Below the pieces are notes generated by a model. The model ran no database searches. It was not told the DNA's origin and worked only from the letters and a program-made list of their open reading frames with translations. Position numbers and translations under genes: made by a program. A stretch of DNA of 64,000 nucleotides, taken from the NCBI RefSeq assembly GCF_015751785.1, contig NZ_JADOTY010000001.1, positions 2,542,001 through 2,606,000 of the forward strand. The letters run 5' to 3'. Every line of letters starts with the position of its first letter. Position 1 is the stretch's first letter. Below are positions 40,927 to 49,203 of this stretch, piece by piece. The DNA comes from Micromonospora vinacea (GTDB lineage: Bacteria; Actinomycetota; Actinomycetes; Mycobacteriales; Micromonosporaceae).

Positions 40927-42521
40927 CGAGCGCCCAGTTGCGCTCCCGGCCGGCCAGCGACACCGGTCAGCGCGCCGACCTGGCCGCCGCCCACGCCGTC
41001 TTCGGCTGCCTGCTGCGCGAGCTGGCCCCTTCGGACGCCACCCCGACAGTGGTCGACGGTGCCGTACGGCTGCTGCTGCCGCACATCGACGTCACGGTGC
41101 GCTGCGAGGTCGCGCGAACCTCGCCGCTCGGCGCGCACCGCTACACCGGGCCGGTCCAACGCACCACCGGCGGCGGACGGTGGGAAGACCTGGACGCCGA
41201 CGGGTTGGCCGCCCTGGTCGCCGCGGAGCTCACCACACGTACCGGACATGCCAACGACGAGTTCGTCGAGCAGGTCCGGGCCAGCCGCGACACAGTGGCC
41301 CGGCTACTGGCCGACCGACCGGCCGAGGACCCGACCCCCACCGGTGAGCCCGCCATCGACGCGTACGTCGACTCCGAACAGTCGCTGGTCTTCGGCCACC
41401 CGCACCACCCCACCCCGAAGTGGCGCAGCGGTGACCCGGACAGCTGGCGGGCGTACGCGCCGGAGCTGCGCACCGCGTTCCGGCTGCACTGGCTCGCCGT
41501 ACCGGACGACCTGACCGCCGACGCCGGACCGTTCGATCCGCTGGTGGCCGCCCTCGACCCACCACGGCCCCCGCGTGGGCACCGCGTCCTGCCGGTGCAC
41601 CCCTGGCAGCTGTCGCTGATCCCGCCCACCCACCCACGGCTGCGCCACCTGGGGGCGGCCGGTGTGCCGGTACGGCCCACGGCGAGCGTCCGTACCCTCT
41701 ACGCCCCCGAGGCCGACCTGTTCGTGAAGACCAGCCTCCACGTGCGCATCACCAACTGCCTGCGCAAGAACGCCCGCTACGAACTCACCGGCGCTGTGGC
41801 GCTGACCGATCTGCTGGCCCGGGTGCCGCTGCCGGACGGGGTGCGGCTGCTCGCCGAGCCCGCCTACCGCACTGTCGACGTCCCCGGCCCGGACGAGGCG
41901 TACGGGACGATCCTGCGTGGCGGTCTGCGCCCGCACCTGCGTCCCGGCGACACCCCGGTGCTGGCAGCGGCGCTGGCCGCGGCCCCGCTGGTGACACCGG
42001 ATCCGGTGGCCTGGTGGCGCGCGTACGTCGGCCTGCTGGTGCCGGCGGTGCTGCGCAGTTGGCTCGGCCACGGCGTCGTGCACGAGGCGCACCTGCAGAA
42101 CGTGGTCGTCGTGCTCGACCGGGACCGCCGCCCGGTACGCATGCTGCTGCGCGACCTGGAGGGGGTGAAGCTGGACGCCGACCGGTGGGGCGCCTGGCCG
42201 GACGGTGTCCCGGCGCAGGTCCGCTACGGTCCCCGGGCGTCCCACCGCCGAATCGTCTACTGCCTGTTCGTCAACCACCTCGGTGGGATCAGCGGCGCCC
42301 TCGCCGACGCGCGGCCGGGAGTCGAACGGCGGCTGTGGCAGGAGCTGCGTGCGGTCGTCGAGTCGGTGGCCGCCGACCTCGGTGACCCGGCCGAGCTGCG
42401 CGCGCTGCTGACCGGGGAGCCGCTGCTGGCCAAGGCGAACCTGCTGGTCCGCTGGCGGCGCGACGCCGACCGGGCCGCACCCTTCGTGCCGGTACCGAAC
42501 CCCATGGGTGGGCCACGATGA
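40923..42521 (+). CDS. NIS siderophore synthetase (IucA/IucC family)
   Basis: 532-aa synthetase of canonical type. The family motifs are intact: SEQSLVFGHPHHPTPKWRSG, VLPVHPWQLSLI, RPTASVRTLYAPEADLFVKTSLHVRITNCLRKNARYEL, HGVVHEAHLQNVVVVLDRDRRPVRMLLRDLEGVKLD, NHLGGISGAL and the C-terminal LLAKANLLVRWRRDAD. The ATG overlaps the previous stop and the stop overlaps the decarboxylase start (ATGA), so the three enzymes are translationally linked. With the divergent synthetase it gives two condensations, as in citrate-based siderophores; the actual substrates are unknown. Confidence 0.94.
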   Translation: MTSAQLRSRPASDTGQRADLAAAHAVFGCLLRELAPSDATPTVVDGAVRLLLPHIDVTVRCEVARTSPLGAHRYTGPVQRTTGGGRWEDLDADGLAALVAAELTTRTGHANDEFVEQVRASRDTVARLLADRPAEDPTPTGEPAIDAYVDSEQSLVFGHPHHPTPKWRSGDPDSWRAYAPELRTAFRLHWLAVPDDLTADAGPFDPLVAALDPPRPPRGHRVLPVHPWQLSLIPPTHPRLRHLGAAGVPVRPTASVRTLYAPEADLFVKTSLHVRITNCLRKNARYELTGAVALTDLLARVPLPDGVRLLAEPAYRTVDVPGPDEAYGTILRGGLRPHLRPGDTPVLAAALAAAPLVTPDPVAWWRAYVGLLVPAVLRSWLGHGVVHEAHLQNVVVVLDRDRRPVRMLLRDLEGVKLDADRWGAWPDGVPAQVRYGPRASHRRIVYCLFVNHLGGISGALADARPGVERRLWQELRAVVESVAADLGDPAELRALLTGEPLLAKANLLVRWRRDADRAAPFVPVPNPMGGPR

Positions 42522-43663
42522 CCCGACCGGTCTACGTCCACGACCTCGACGCGCTGGCCGGGCAGGCCCGAGCCATCCGGGCGGCGCTGCCCCGGCCGGT
42601 CGAGCTGCTGTACGCGGTCAAGGCCAACCCGGATCCCGGTGTGCTGCGAACCCTCGCCCCGATCGTCGACGGGTTCGAGGCCGCCAGCCGGGGCGAGCTG
42701 AGAAGGCTGGCCGAGGTGCTGCCGGGGCGGGCGCCGGCCGCGTACGCCGGGCCGGGCAAGACCGACGCGGACCTCGCCGCCGCTCTCGCCGCCGGGGTGC
42801 GCCGCATCCACGTCGAGTCACCCACCGAACTGGCGCGACTCGGCGCGCTGGCCACCGCGGCGGGCCGGTCGGCCCAGGTGCTGCTGCGGGTGAACCTGCC
42901 GGTCGACGCGCCGGGCGCGAGCCTGGTCATGGGCGGTGGACCCAGCCCGTTCGGCATGGACCCGGCCGACGCGGTGGCGTGCGCACGCCGCCCGCCCGCC
43001 GGCATCGACGTACGCGGAATCCACGCCCACCTGGCCAGTGGGTTGGACGCACCGCTCGCCGCGACTGTTGCCGCCGCCGTCGTCGAGTGGGCGGCGGCCG
43101 AGGTCGACGCCGCCGAGGTCGACGTGGGCGGGGGCATGACCGTCGACTACACCGACCCGGACGCGCGGTTCGACTGGGAGGGCTACGGCCGGGCCCTGGC
43201 GGACGTCCTGGACCGGCATCCGGGAGTGCGGCTGCGCATCGAGCCGGGCCGGTCGGTCACCGCCCACTGCGGGGCGTACCTCACCGAGGTCGTCGACGTG
43301 AAGCGCTCCTACGGCGAGTGGTTCGTGGTGGTGGCCGGCGGGACGCACCACCTGCGGACGCCGGCGGCGAAGGGGCACGCGCAGCCGTTCACAGTGCACC
43401 CGCGACGCGGTGCCGGCGGCCCCCGCACCGACGGCGGGCCGGTCACAGTGGTCGGGCAACTCTGCACCCCGAAGGACGTGTTGTCCCGCTCGGCCACCGC
43501 CGGGCCGATCGGCGTGGGTGACGTGTTGGCGTTCGCCATGGCCGGCGCGTACGCCTGGAACATCAGCCACCGTGACTTCCTGCTGCACGAACCGCCGCAC
43601 TTCCGTACCGGTGACCTGCACAAAGTGGCCGCCGAGTGGGCGGCCCGGCCGCTCGGGGGGTGA
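42518..43663 (+). CDS. PLP-dependent decarboxylase, Orn/Lys/DAP fold III (SbnH-like)
   Basis: 381-aa alanine-racemase-fold decarboxylase. PLP Lys35 is in LLYAVKANPDP; IHAHLASGLDAPLAATV carries the ring-stacking His; the phosphate/diamine site is VDVGGGMTVDYTDPDARFDWEGYG and RIEPGRSVTAHCGAYL; the across-dimer Cys is in VGQLCTPKDVL, with the Tyr in AMAGAYAWNISHRDFLLHEPP. In staphyloferrin B synthesis SbnH decarboxylates an intermediate to leave a diamine; a like role (on the precursor amino acid or a condensed intermediate) is expected here. Last gene of the operon; 4-bp overlap with the synthetase. Confidence 0.92.
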   Translation: MTRPVYVHDLDALAGQARAIRAALPRPVELLYAVKANPDPGVLRTLAPIVDGFEAASRGELRRLAEVLPGRAPAAYAGPGKTDADLAAALAAGVRRIHVESPTELARLGALATAAGRSAQVLLRVNLPVDAPGASLVMGGGPSPFGMDPADAVACARRPPAGIDVRGIHAHLASGLDAPLAATVAAAVVEWAAAEVDAAEVDVGGGMTVDYTDPDARFDWEGYGRALADVLDRHPGVRLRIEPGRSVTAHCGAYLTEVVDVKRSYGEWFVVVAGGTHHLRTPAAKGHAQPFTVHPRRGAGGPRTDGGPVTVVGQLCTPKDVLSRSATAGPIGVGDVLAFAMAGAYAWNISHRDFLLHEPPHFRTGDLHKVAAEWAARPLGG

Positions 43664-43689
43664 GCCCGGGAGGCTCGATCGGCTCGGTG

Positions 43690-43703
43690 TGTTATCGATA
43701 ACA
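43690..43703. promoter_or_regulatory. Perfect palindrome TGTTATCGATAACA
   Basis: A 14-bp perfect dyad about 170 bp upstream of the esterase gene. It looks like a LacI-type operator of carbohydrate genes; the regulator is not in the window. Confidence 0.6.
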
Positions 43704-43873
43704 TGCTATCTTTCGACCGGGAGTGAAGGGCACGCTCCCGGTCACCCGAGCCGGCCGGCGAAGACGCGCCGAGGGCCCCACCCTCCCGCCGCCTTCCCCG
43801 TCGGTGACCAGTCCGGGCCCCCGTCGACGCCAGGCGACCGTTGTTGGTCGCCGAACGGCAAGGAGCCCCAGCA

Positions 43874-45163
43874 ATGCTGAGACGTAGGTTCTTCCTCCCA
43901 TCCATCGCGGCCGCGGCGCTTCTCCTCGCGGCCACCACCGGCGGCGCGCTGAGCGGCGGCTTCGGTGCCACGGCGGCGGCCGCCGACTACGGCACCCTCG
44001 CGGCGACCGCCGGCTGCGGCAAGGCCCCCACACTCGCCAGCGGGACGCGCACGATTCAGAGCAGCGGCCAGAGCCGCACGTACAACCTGCGGATCCCGGA
44101 CGGGTACGACCGGAACCGCCCCTACCGACTGATCTTCGGCTTCCACTGGTTGAACGGCTCGGCCAACAACGTCACCTCGGCCGGCTACTACGGGCTCCAG
44201 CCACTGTCGAACAACAGCACCATCTTCGTCGCTCCGCAGGGTCTCAACGCCGGCTGGGCCAACACCAACGGTCGCGACCTGACCCTGTTCGACGACATCT
44301 CCCGGCAGATCGAGAACGACCTCTGCGTCGACACCACCCAGCGCTTCGCCCTGGGCTGGAGCTACGGCGGGGCCATGAGTTACGCGGTGGCCTGCGCCCG
44401 GCCCACGATCATCCGAGCGGTCACCGTCATCTCCGGCGCGAACCTCAGCGGATGCAACGGGGGCACTCAGCCCGTCGCCTACTTCGGCATCCACGGCATC
44501 TACGACAGCGTGCTGAACATCTCCCAGGGTCGGCAGCTGCGCGACACGTTCGTGCGGAACAACGGCTGCACCGCGCAGAGCCCGCGCGAACCGAGCCGGG
44601 GCAGCCTCACCCACATCACCACCGCGTACGCGGGATGCCGGGCCGGCTACCCGGTGCAGTGGGCGGCGTTCGACGGGGACCACACCCCCAGCCCGGTCGA
44701 CGGGTCGGGCAGCCCCAACGACTCCCGGACCTGGACCTCGGGTGAGATCTGGCGGTTCTTCAGCCAGTTCGAGTCGACCACGCCACCGACGACTCCGCCG
44801 CCGACCGACCCGCCGCCCACGGATCCGCCGCCGACCACCCCGCCGCCGACCGGCGAGCCCGGCACCTGCACCGCCACCTACCGGACGCTCAACACCTGGC
44901 CCGGCGGCTTCCAGGCCGAGGTGACAGTGGCCAACAACTCCACCGCGGCCTTGAACGGCTGGACCGTCGGTCTGACCCTGGCCAGTGGTCAGGCCATCAG
45001 CAGCCTCTGGAGCGGCACCAACACGGGCACCACCGGCAGTGTCACAGTCAGGAACGCCGCCTACAACGGCACTGTCGGCCCGAACGCCTCGACCAACTTC
45101 GGTTTCACCGCCACGGGCAACGGTGCCACGGCACCCAGCAACGTCACCTGCACCAGCCCCTGA
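43874..45163 (+). CDS. Secreted CE1-like (feruloyl/PHB-depolymerase-type) esterase with CBM2
   Basis: 429-aa secreted enzyme. A signal peptide (MLRRRFFLPSIAAAALLLAA ... AAAA) is followed by an alpha/beta hydrolase (40-300) with nucleophile Ser163 (GWSYGG), candidate Asp211 (GIYDSVLN) and His270 (DGDHTP), as in CE1 feruloyl esterases and LpqC/PHB-depolymerase relatives. A Pro/Thr linker (302-328) joins a family 2 cellulose-binding module (330-429, CTATYRTLNTWPGGFQAEVTV with paired Cys at each end). It would strip ester-linked aromatics from plant cell wall. AAGGAG is 9 nt before the ATG. A strong terminator follows. The TGTTATCGATAACA palindrome suggests sugar-responsive control. Confidence 0.93.
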   Translation: MLRRRFFLPSIAAAALLLAATTGGALSGGFGATAAAADYGTLAATAGCGKAPTLASGTRTIQSSGQSRTYNLRIPDGYDRNRPYRLIFGFHWLNGSANNVTSAGYYGLQPLSNNSTIFVAPQGLNAGWANTNGRDLTLFDDISRQIENDLCVDTTQRFALGWSYGGAMSYAVACARPTIIRAVTVISGANLSGCNGGTQPVAYFGIHGIYDSVLNISQGRQLRDTFVRNNGCTAQSPREPSRGSLTHITTAYAGCRAGYPVQWAAFDGDHTPSPVDGSGSPNDSRTWTSGEIWRFFSQFESTTPPTTPPPTDPPPTDPPPTTPPPTGEPGTCTATYRTLNTWPGGFQAEVTVANNSTAALNGWTVGLTLASGQAISSLWSGTNTGTTGSVTVRNAAYNGTVGPNASTNFGFTATGNGATAPSNVTCTSP

Positions 45164-45174
45164 GTTCGCCAGCA

Positions 45175-45208
45175 CATGGGCCCGGAGCCGACCGGCTCCG
45201 GGCCCATG
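45175..45208 (+). terminator. Strong hairpin terminator after esterase
   Basis: CATGGGCCCGGAGCC (45175-45189) pairs perfectly with 45194-45208; 15-bp stem, 4-nt loop, 12 bp after the stop. Confidence 0.9.
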
Positions 45209-45349
45209 GTGACGCGGGTGCCGCGACTCCGTGAGATCGTCATGGATTCGGGAGGGCTGCTTCGTGTAGAAGAGAGGCTTGATCGCCGCACCGGGCAGGC
45301 CGTTGCAGCCAACGGGCCCATTGACCCCTCACGAAGGTCTTCACCAGCG

Positions 45350-46228
45350 ATGATACAAGCAATTGGATTGACGAAGTCCTATGGCCACGTGCACGCGGTG
45401 AACGGGGTCAGCTTCGAGGCGCGGCCCGGTCGCGTCACCGGCTTCCTCGGGCTCAACGGCTCTGGCAAGACCACGACCCTCCGGATGCTTCTCGGGCTGA
45501 CACGTCCGACCTCCGGTGAGGCACGCATCAATCACCGGCGGTTCCGCGACCTGAAGCACCCGTCGAAGGAGGTCGGCGCCGTCCTCGAACAGGGAATCAG
45601 CCATCCCGGTCAGTCCGGCCGAGCGCATCTGGTCTCCCAGGCGCTCATCGTCGGTGCGAGCCGGTCACGGGTCGACGCACTGCTCGACGAGGTTGATCTC
45701 GCGCAGGCGGCTGGTCAGCGCACCGGCCAGTACTCGCTGGGCATGCGGCAGCGGCTGGCGGTTGCCACCGCCCTGCTGTGTGACCCACCGGTACTCGTGC
45801 TGGACGAGCCGGCGAACGGCCTCGACCCCGAGGGTGTGGCGTGGATTCGCGCTCTGCTGCGCAACCACGCCAACCGGGGAGGCACTGTCCTGCTGTCGAG
45901 CCACCTGCTCGCTGAGCTGGCCCATCTCATCGACGACGTCGTGATCATCGTCAAGGGGCGGGTCACGTGCGAGGCGCCGCTCGCCAGCCTGTACGACAAC
46001 GTGGCCTCCCGTCTGCGGATCCGCAGCCGTGATCAGCGGCGGTTGTGGCAGGTGTTGGAGAGCGCCGGCGGGCGTGTCACCAGGAATGGTGATGTTCTGG
46101 AGGTGGTGGGCCTGACGTCCGAGGATGTCGGCGAGATTGCCTTCCAGGCGCGGGTGCCGCTGCACGAACTGACCGTCGACCCACCGGACCTGGAGCAGAT
46201 CTTCCTCACCATGGCGGCCGCTCGATGA
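45350..46228 (+). CDS. ABC transporter ATP-binding protein
   Basis: 292-aa ATPase of the drug/lantibiotic-type exporters. Walker A is GLNGSGKTTT (about residues 37-46), the Q-loop region EVGAVLEQG, signature YSLGMRQRLAVATAL, Walker B VLVLDEPANGLDP, and the switch His in LLSSHLLAELA. The C-terminal 80 residues are the extension common in two-gene exporters. The ATG at 45350 is the natural start before MIQAIGLTKSYG. The stop overlaps the permease start (ATGA). Its substrate is unknown. Confidence 0.94.
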   Translation: MIQAIGLTKSYGHVHAVNGVSFEARPGRVTGFLGLNGSGKTTTLRMLLGLTRPTSGEARINHRRFRDLKHPSKEVGAVLEQGISHPGQSGRAHLVSQALIVGASRSRVDALLDEVDLAQAAGQRTGQYSLGMRQRLAVATALLCDPPVLVLDEPANGLDPEGVAWIRALLRNHANRGGTVLLSSHLLAELAHLIDDVVIIVKGRVTCEAPLASLYDNVASRLRIRSRDQRRLWQVLESAGGRVTRNGDVLEVVGLTSEDVGEIAFQARVPLHELTVDPPDLEQIFLTMAAAR

Positions 46229-46827
46229 TCTCGATCCTCCGCAGCGACCTCTACCGAACCGCGACCATCCGGTCGAGCTCGATCTCGCTGGCCGTGCTCG
46301 TCCTGCTGGGCCTGCTCCTCGGAGCGGTGAACATCGACGCCTGGGCCCTGTTGGCCGGCATGGGCGCGTTCGGGTTCGCCGCGATGGTGGTGGCGCAGCA
46401 CTACCAGCACCGCACGGCCTTCCTGCTCTACCTCTCGCAACCCAGGCGGATGGTGGTGCTCGGTGGACAACTGGTGGCGGCCATCGTCGTGGCCACCGCC
46501 TTCGTCGCCACCAGCGGCCTCGCCGTTCTGATCCGGGGTGAGTCAGGGCCGTACAAGGACCTGCTGACGGTGGTGCCGATCATGGCGATCCTCGCTGCCT
46601 CCTGCGCGTCCATCGTCCGGCGGTCGACGTGGCTCCTGCTCGGTAGTGCGGGCTGGTTCGTCTTCGTCGAGGGTCTGATCGGCAGGTTGAAGCTGCCACT
46701 GCCGTTCACGTCGCTCATCAGCGCCGGCGCCGGCGACACCCGCGGCCTCCTGATCGCCTCCCTGTGGGCCGGCGTGGCCGTCGTCGTGGCAAGCCTCAGC
46801 ATCGGCCGTGACCTGACGGGCGACTAG
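46225..46827 (+). CDS. ABC-2-like permease partner
   Basis: 200-aa membrane protein with about six hydrophobic segments (SISLAVLVLLGLLLGAVNI; WALLAGMGAFGFAAMVVAQ; LVAAIVVATAFVATSGLAVL; LLTVVPIMAILAASCASIV; WLLLGSAGWFVFVEGLIG; LIASLWAGVAVVVASLSIG). It starts with the typical ISILRSDLYRTATIRSSS. It is coupled to the ATPase by an ATGA overlap and should form the exporter with it. A bidirectional terminator follows. Confidence 0.85.
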   Translation: MISILRSDLYRTATIRSSSISLAVLVLLGLLLGAVNIDAWALLAGMGAFGFAAMVVAQHYQHRTAFLLYLSQPRRMVVLGGQLVAAIVVATAFVATSGLAVLIRGESGPYKDLLTVVPIMAILAASCASIVRRSTWLLLGSAGWFVFVEGLIGRLKLPLPFTSLISAGAGDTRGLLIASLWAGVAVVVASLSIGRDLTGD

Positions 46828-46895
46828 TTCGACCGGGCAACCACTGGTGGTTCGCGTCGAGCCCGGCCCGGCCCACACCGAGCGGCGGCGCTTGC

Positions 46896-46934
46896 CCGAG
46901 GCCCTGACCAGCGGTGAGCTGGTCAAGGCCTCGG
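46896..46934. terminator. Bidirectional hairpin terminator
   Basis: CCGAGGCC-C-TGACCAGC and its complement (one mismatch) around GGTGA form a 17-position stem between the convergent permease and SRPBCC genes. Confidence 0.8.
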
Positions 46935-46951
46935 TGCTCGTCTGCGCGCGA

Positions 46952-47386
46952 CTAGCTTTCGCCCTCGAGCAGGTCGCGGAGGGCGTCGAGGGCGGCGATC
47001 TCCTCCTCGAACGTCTTGCCGACGACCGGGCCGAGGAAGCGGGACAGCCCGCTCGGCTGCCACGCCAGCTTCAGGGTGAGCTGGGTCCCGCCGCCATCGG
47101 TCGGCCGGAGCGTGTATTCACCCTGGGTGCGTACCACGCTGCCGGTGGCCTGGAACGCCAGACGTCGACCCGGCTCGAACCCGGTCACCTCGTAGTCGGC
47201 CGGGATGCGGCTCCCACCGGGGCCCTTGAGTCCCTGTCTGTAGCGAGCGCCGACCCCCTCGCCGGAGACGCGCGCGACGTCGAGCACGTTGGGACGCCAG
47301 CGCGCGTCGTTCTCGCCGCGGGCGAGAAAGGCGAAGACGTCGTCGGGGGTCCGTCCGATCTGCACTGTCTTCTCTGCCGAGGGCAC
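46952..47386 (-). CDS. SRPBCC-family (START-like) protein
   Basis: 144-aa helix-grip protein: SAEKTVQIGRTPDDVFAFLARGENDARWRPNV, ARYRQGLKGPGGSRIPADYEVTGFEPGRRLAF, GEYTLRPTDGGGTQLTLKL and the long C-terminal helix FLGPVVGKTFEEEIAALDALRDLLEG. Proteins of this fold bind hydrophobic ligands and include polyketide aromatase/cyclases; no catalytic residues can be assigned. The GTG at 47386 has AAAGG 6 nt upstream. It follows the multicopper oxidase by 20 bp and is probably cotranscribed. Confidence 0.85.
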   Translation of the reverse strand: MPSAEKTVQIGRTPDDVFAFLARGENDARWRPNVLDVARVSGEGVGARYRQGLKGPGGSRIPADYEVTGFEPGRRLAFQATGSVVRTQGEYTLRPTDGGGTQLTLKLAWQPSGLSRFLGPVVGKTFEEEIAALDALRDLLEGES

Positions 47387-47406
47387 AAGAAACCTTTCTC
47401 CGGAGG

Positions 47407-48870
47407 TCAGGGAACGATCTTCATCTGTGCCATCATCCCACTCGCGGAGTGGTCGATCATGTGGCAATGGTAGACATACCGGCCAAGGTACGGCCCGAAT
47501 GTCGCCTGGAGTCGGACCGTCTCGCCCGGCCCCACCGAGATGGTGTCCTTCACTCCGGCCTCTCCCGGTGCCGGCGGCTGGCCGTTGCGGTCCAGCACCC
47601 GGAACTGGACCAGGTGGGGGTGGAAGTTGTGCGGGATGCCGAAGAGCGTGTCGCCGTTGGTCACCGTCCACACCTCGGTCGTGTTGCGCTTGATCTCGGT
47701 GTCGACCCGGTCGGCGTCGAACTGCTGCCCGTTGATGAGGAACTGCCCGGTCGACGGGTTGAAGTTGAGCGTGAACGCCCGCTCCTTGGTGGCCGCCGGC
47801 AGCGCGGGGATGGTGCTCAGCCGGTCGGGCACCCGGCTGGTGTCGGCGGCGGCCCGGTTGACGTCGAAACGCAGCACCGGCCCGGCCACGGCGTCGTCGA
47901 GGAAGACCTGGCTGCCGACCGGGAACGCACGGAAGTCGACGACGATCTCGATCCGCTCGCCGGGTGTGAGGCTCCACGAGCGGATCGGCGTCGGCCCGGT
48001 GAGCAGCCCGCCGTCGCTCGCGATCTGGGTGACCTCGGCGTCGTTGCCGAGCCGCAGGGTGAACGTGCGGAGGTTGGACGCGTTGGCGAAGCGCAGCCGG
48101 TACTTGCGGGCGGCCACCTGGAAGTAGGGCTGCGGCTTGCCGTTGACGAGGATCGTGTTGCGGAACTGGAAGTCGTCGTGTTCGAAGACCAGGCTCGCGT
48201 CTTCGGCGAACCGCGCGTCGCGCAGCATGATCGGGATGTCGTAGTTGCCGGACGGCAACCGGAGTTCGGCCTGGGCCGGGTCGTCGATCAGGAAGAAGCC
48301 GGCGAGCCCGCGGAACACGTGCTCGGCCTCCATGTGATGGGCATGGTCGTGGTACCAGAGCGTGGCGGCCCGCTGCTTGTTGGGATAGCTGTAGAGCCGG
48401 CTCCTACCCGGGTCGAGCACGTCGGTCGGGAACCCGTCGCTGCTCGACGGTGTGTGGCCTCCGTGCACGTGTACCGCGGTCGGCATGTCGAGGTGGTTGC
48501 TGTGCGCGATGACCGCGAGCCGGCCCGTCTTGACCCGGAACGTCGGGCCGGGAAACTGCCCGTCATACGTCAACACTTCGGTACGCGTCCCGGGCAGAAT
48601 CTCCACTTGAGCCTTACGGGTGGAAACGACGTAGAAGTCGGTGTTGGCTACCGAGGCGATCGGCTGTTGTACGGGTGGTATCGGCATCCGGACAGCGAAT
48701 GGGGCGGTGACGGCCGCGACGTGTGCCGCCTTTCCGTGGTCGGTGTGGGTGCCGTGGGCCGGCGCCGCGGACGGGGTGGAACCGCGCGCCGCCGCCGCCG
48801 CGGTGGCCGTGACCAGCGCGGCTGCTCCCGCGGTGGCGCCGGCCTTCATGACGTTGCGTCTGCTCACCAT
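47407..48870 (-). CDS. Tat-exported multicopper oxidase (CotA/bilirubin-oxidase-like)
   Basis: 487-aa oxidase. A twin-arginine signal (MVSRRNVMKAGATAGAAALV) is followed by three cupredoxin domains. Copper ligands: HVHGGH (about 137-142), WYHDHAHH, HNFHPHLVQF and the C-terminal YHCHMIDHSASGMM with the T1 Cys and axial Met. All four clusters are intact, so it should couple four one-electron oxidations of a phenol, metal or pigment to O2 reduction outside the membrane. GTGGAG is 7 nt before the ATG. The SRPBCC gene follows; a TTTTGGT-N6-ACCAAAA dyad lies about 105 bp upstream. Confidence 0.93.
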   Translation of the reverse strand: MVSRRNVMKAGATAGAAALVTATAAAAARGSTPSAAPAHGTHTDHGKAAHVAAVTAPFAVRMPIPPVQQPIASVANTDFYVVSTRKAQVEILPGTRTEVLTYDGQFPGPTFRVKTGRLAVIAHSNHLDMPTAVHVHGGHTPSSSDGFPTDVLDPGRSRLYSYPNKQRAATLWYHDHAHHMEAEHVFRGLAGFFLIDDPAQAELRLPSGNYDIPIMLRDARFAEDASLVFEHDDFQFRNTILVNGKPQPYFQVAARKYRLRFANASNLRTFTLRLGNDAEVTQIASDGGLLTGPTPIRSWSLTPGERIEIVVDFRAFPVGSQVFLDDAVAGPVLRFDVNRAAADTSRVPDRLSTIPALPAATKERAFTLNFNPSTGQFLINGQQFDADRVDTEIKRNTTEVWTVTNGDTLFGIPHNFHPHLVQFRVLDRNGQPPAPGEAGVKDTISVGPGETVRLQATFGPYLGRYVYHCHMIDHSASGMMAQMKIVP

Positions 48871-48975
48871 TGGTCGCTCCACTCCTGGTGGTCGAGGTCT
48901 CGGGTGAACTGTCAGGGAGACACCTCGACGCGCAGTCGAAAACTGGTCGCGACCAAATGTGGATTTCACCTTAAG

Positions 48976-48995
48976 TTTTGGTGTGACTACCAAAA
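48976..48995. promoter_or_regulatory. AT-rich dyad TTTTGGT-N6-ACCAAAA
   Basis: A perfect 7-bp inverted repeat in an unusually AT-rich patch between the divergent multicopper oxidase and histidine kinase genes. It is a likely operator or promoter element for one or both. Confidence 0.55.
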
Positions 48996-49203
48996 GCTAA
49001 GCTTCGATGCTTCCAACGGTGCGCGGTGAGACCGTAGACTCGTGCGAGTAGTCGGCCGTGACAACTCGTAAAAGGCCGATCCGATCTGAGTGCTTTGTCG
49101 CCCACGACGGGGGGAGTCGGCGACACGGCGGGCAGCCGGCGCTGGGGAGAGCCGTTCGTGCCCGCACCTGGGGAGCAATAGGGCACACACCGGGGGATCC
49201 GCA

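Noticed and set aside
46847..47473. 208-codon plus-strand frame between permease and oxidase
   Set aside because: It runs through the terminator and opposite the SRPBCC gene, without motifs.
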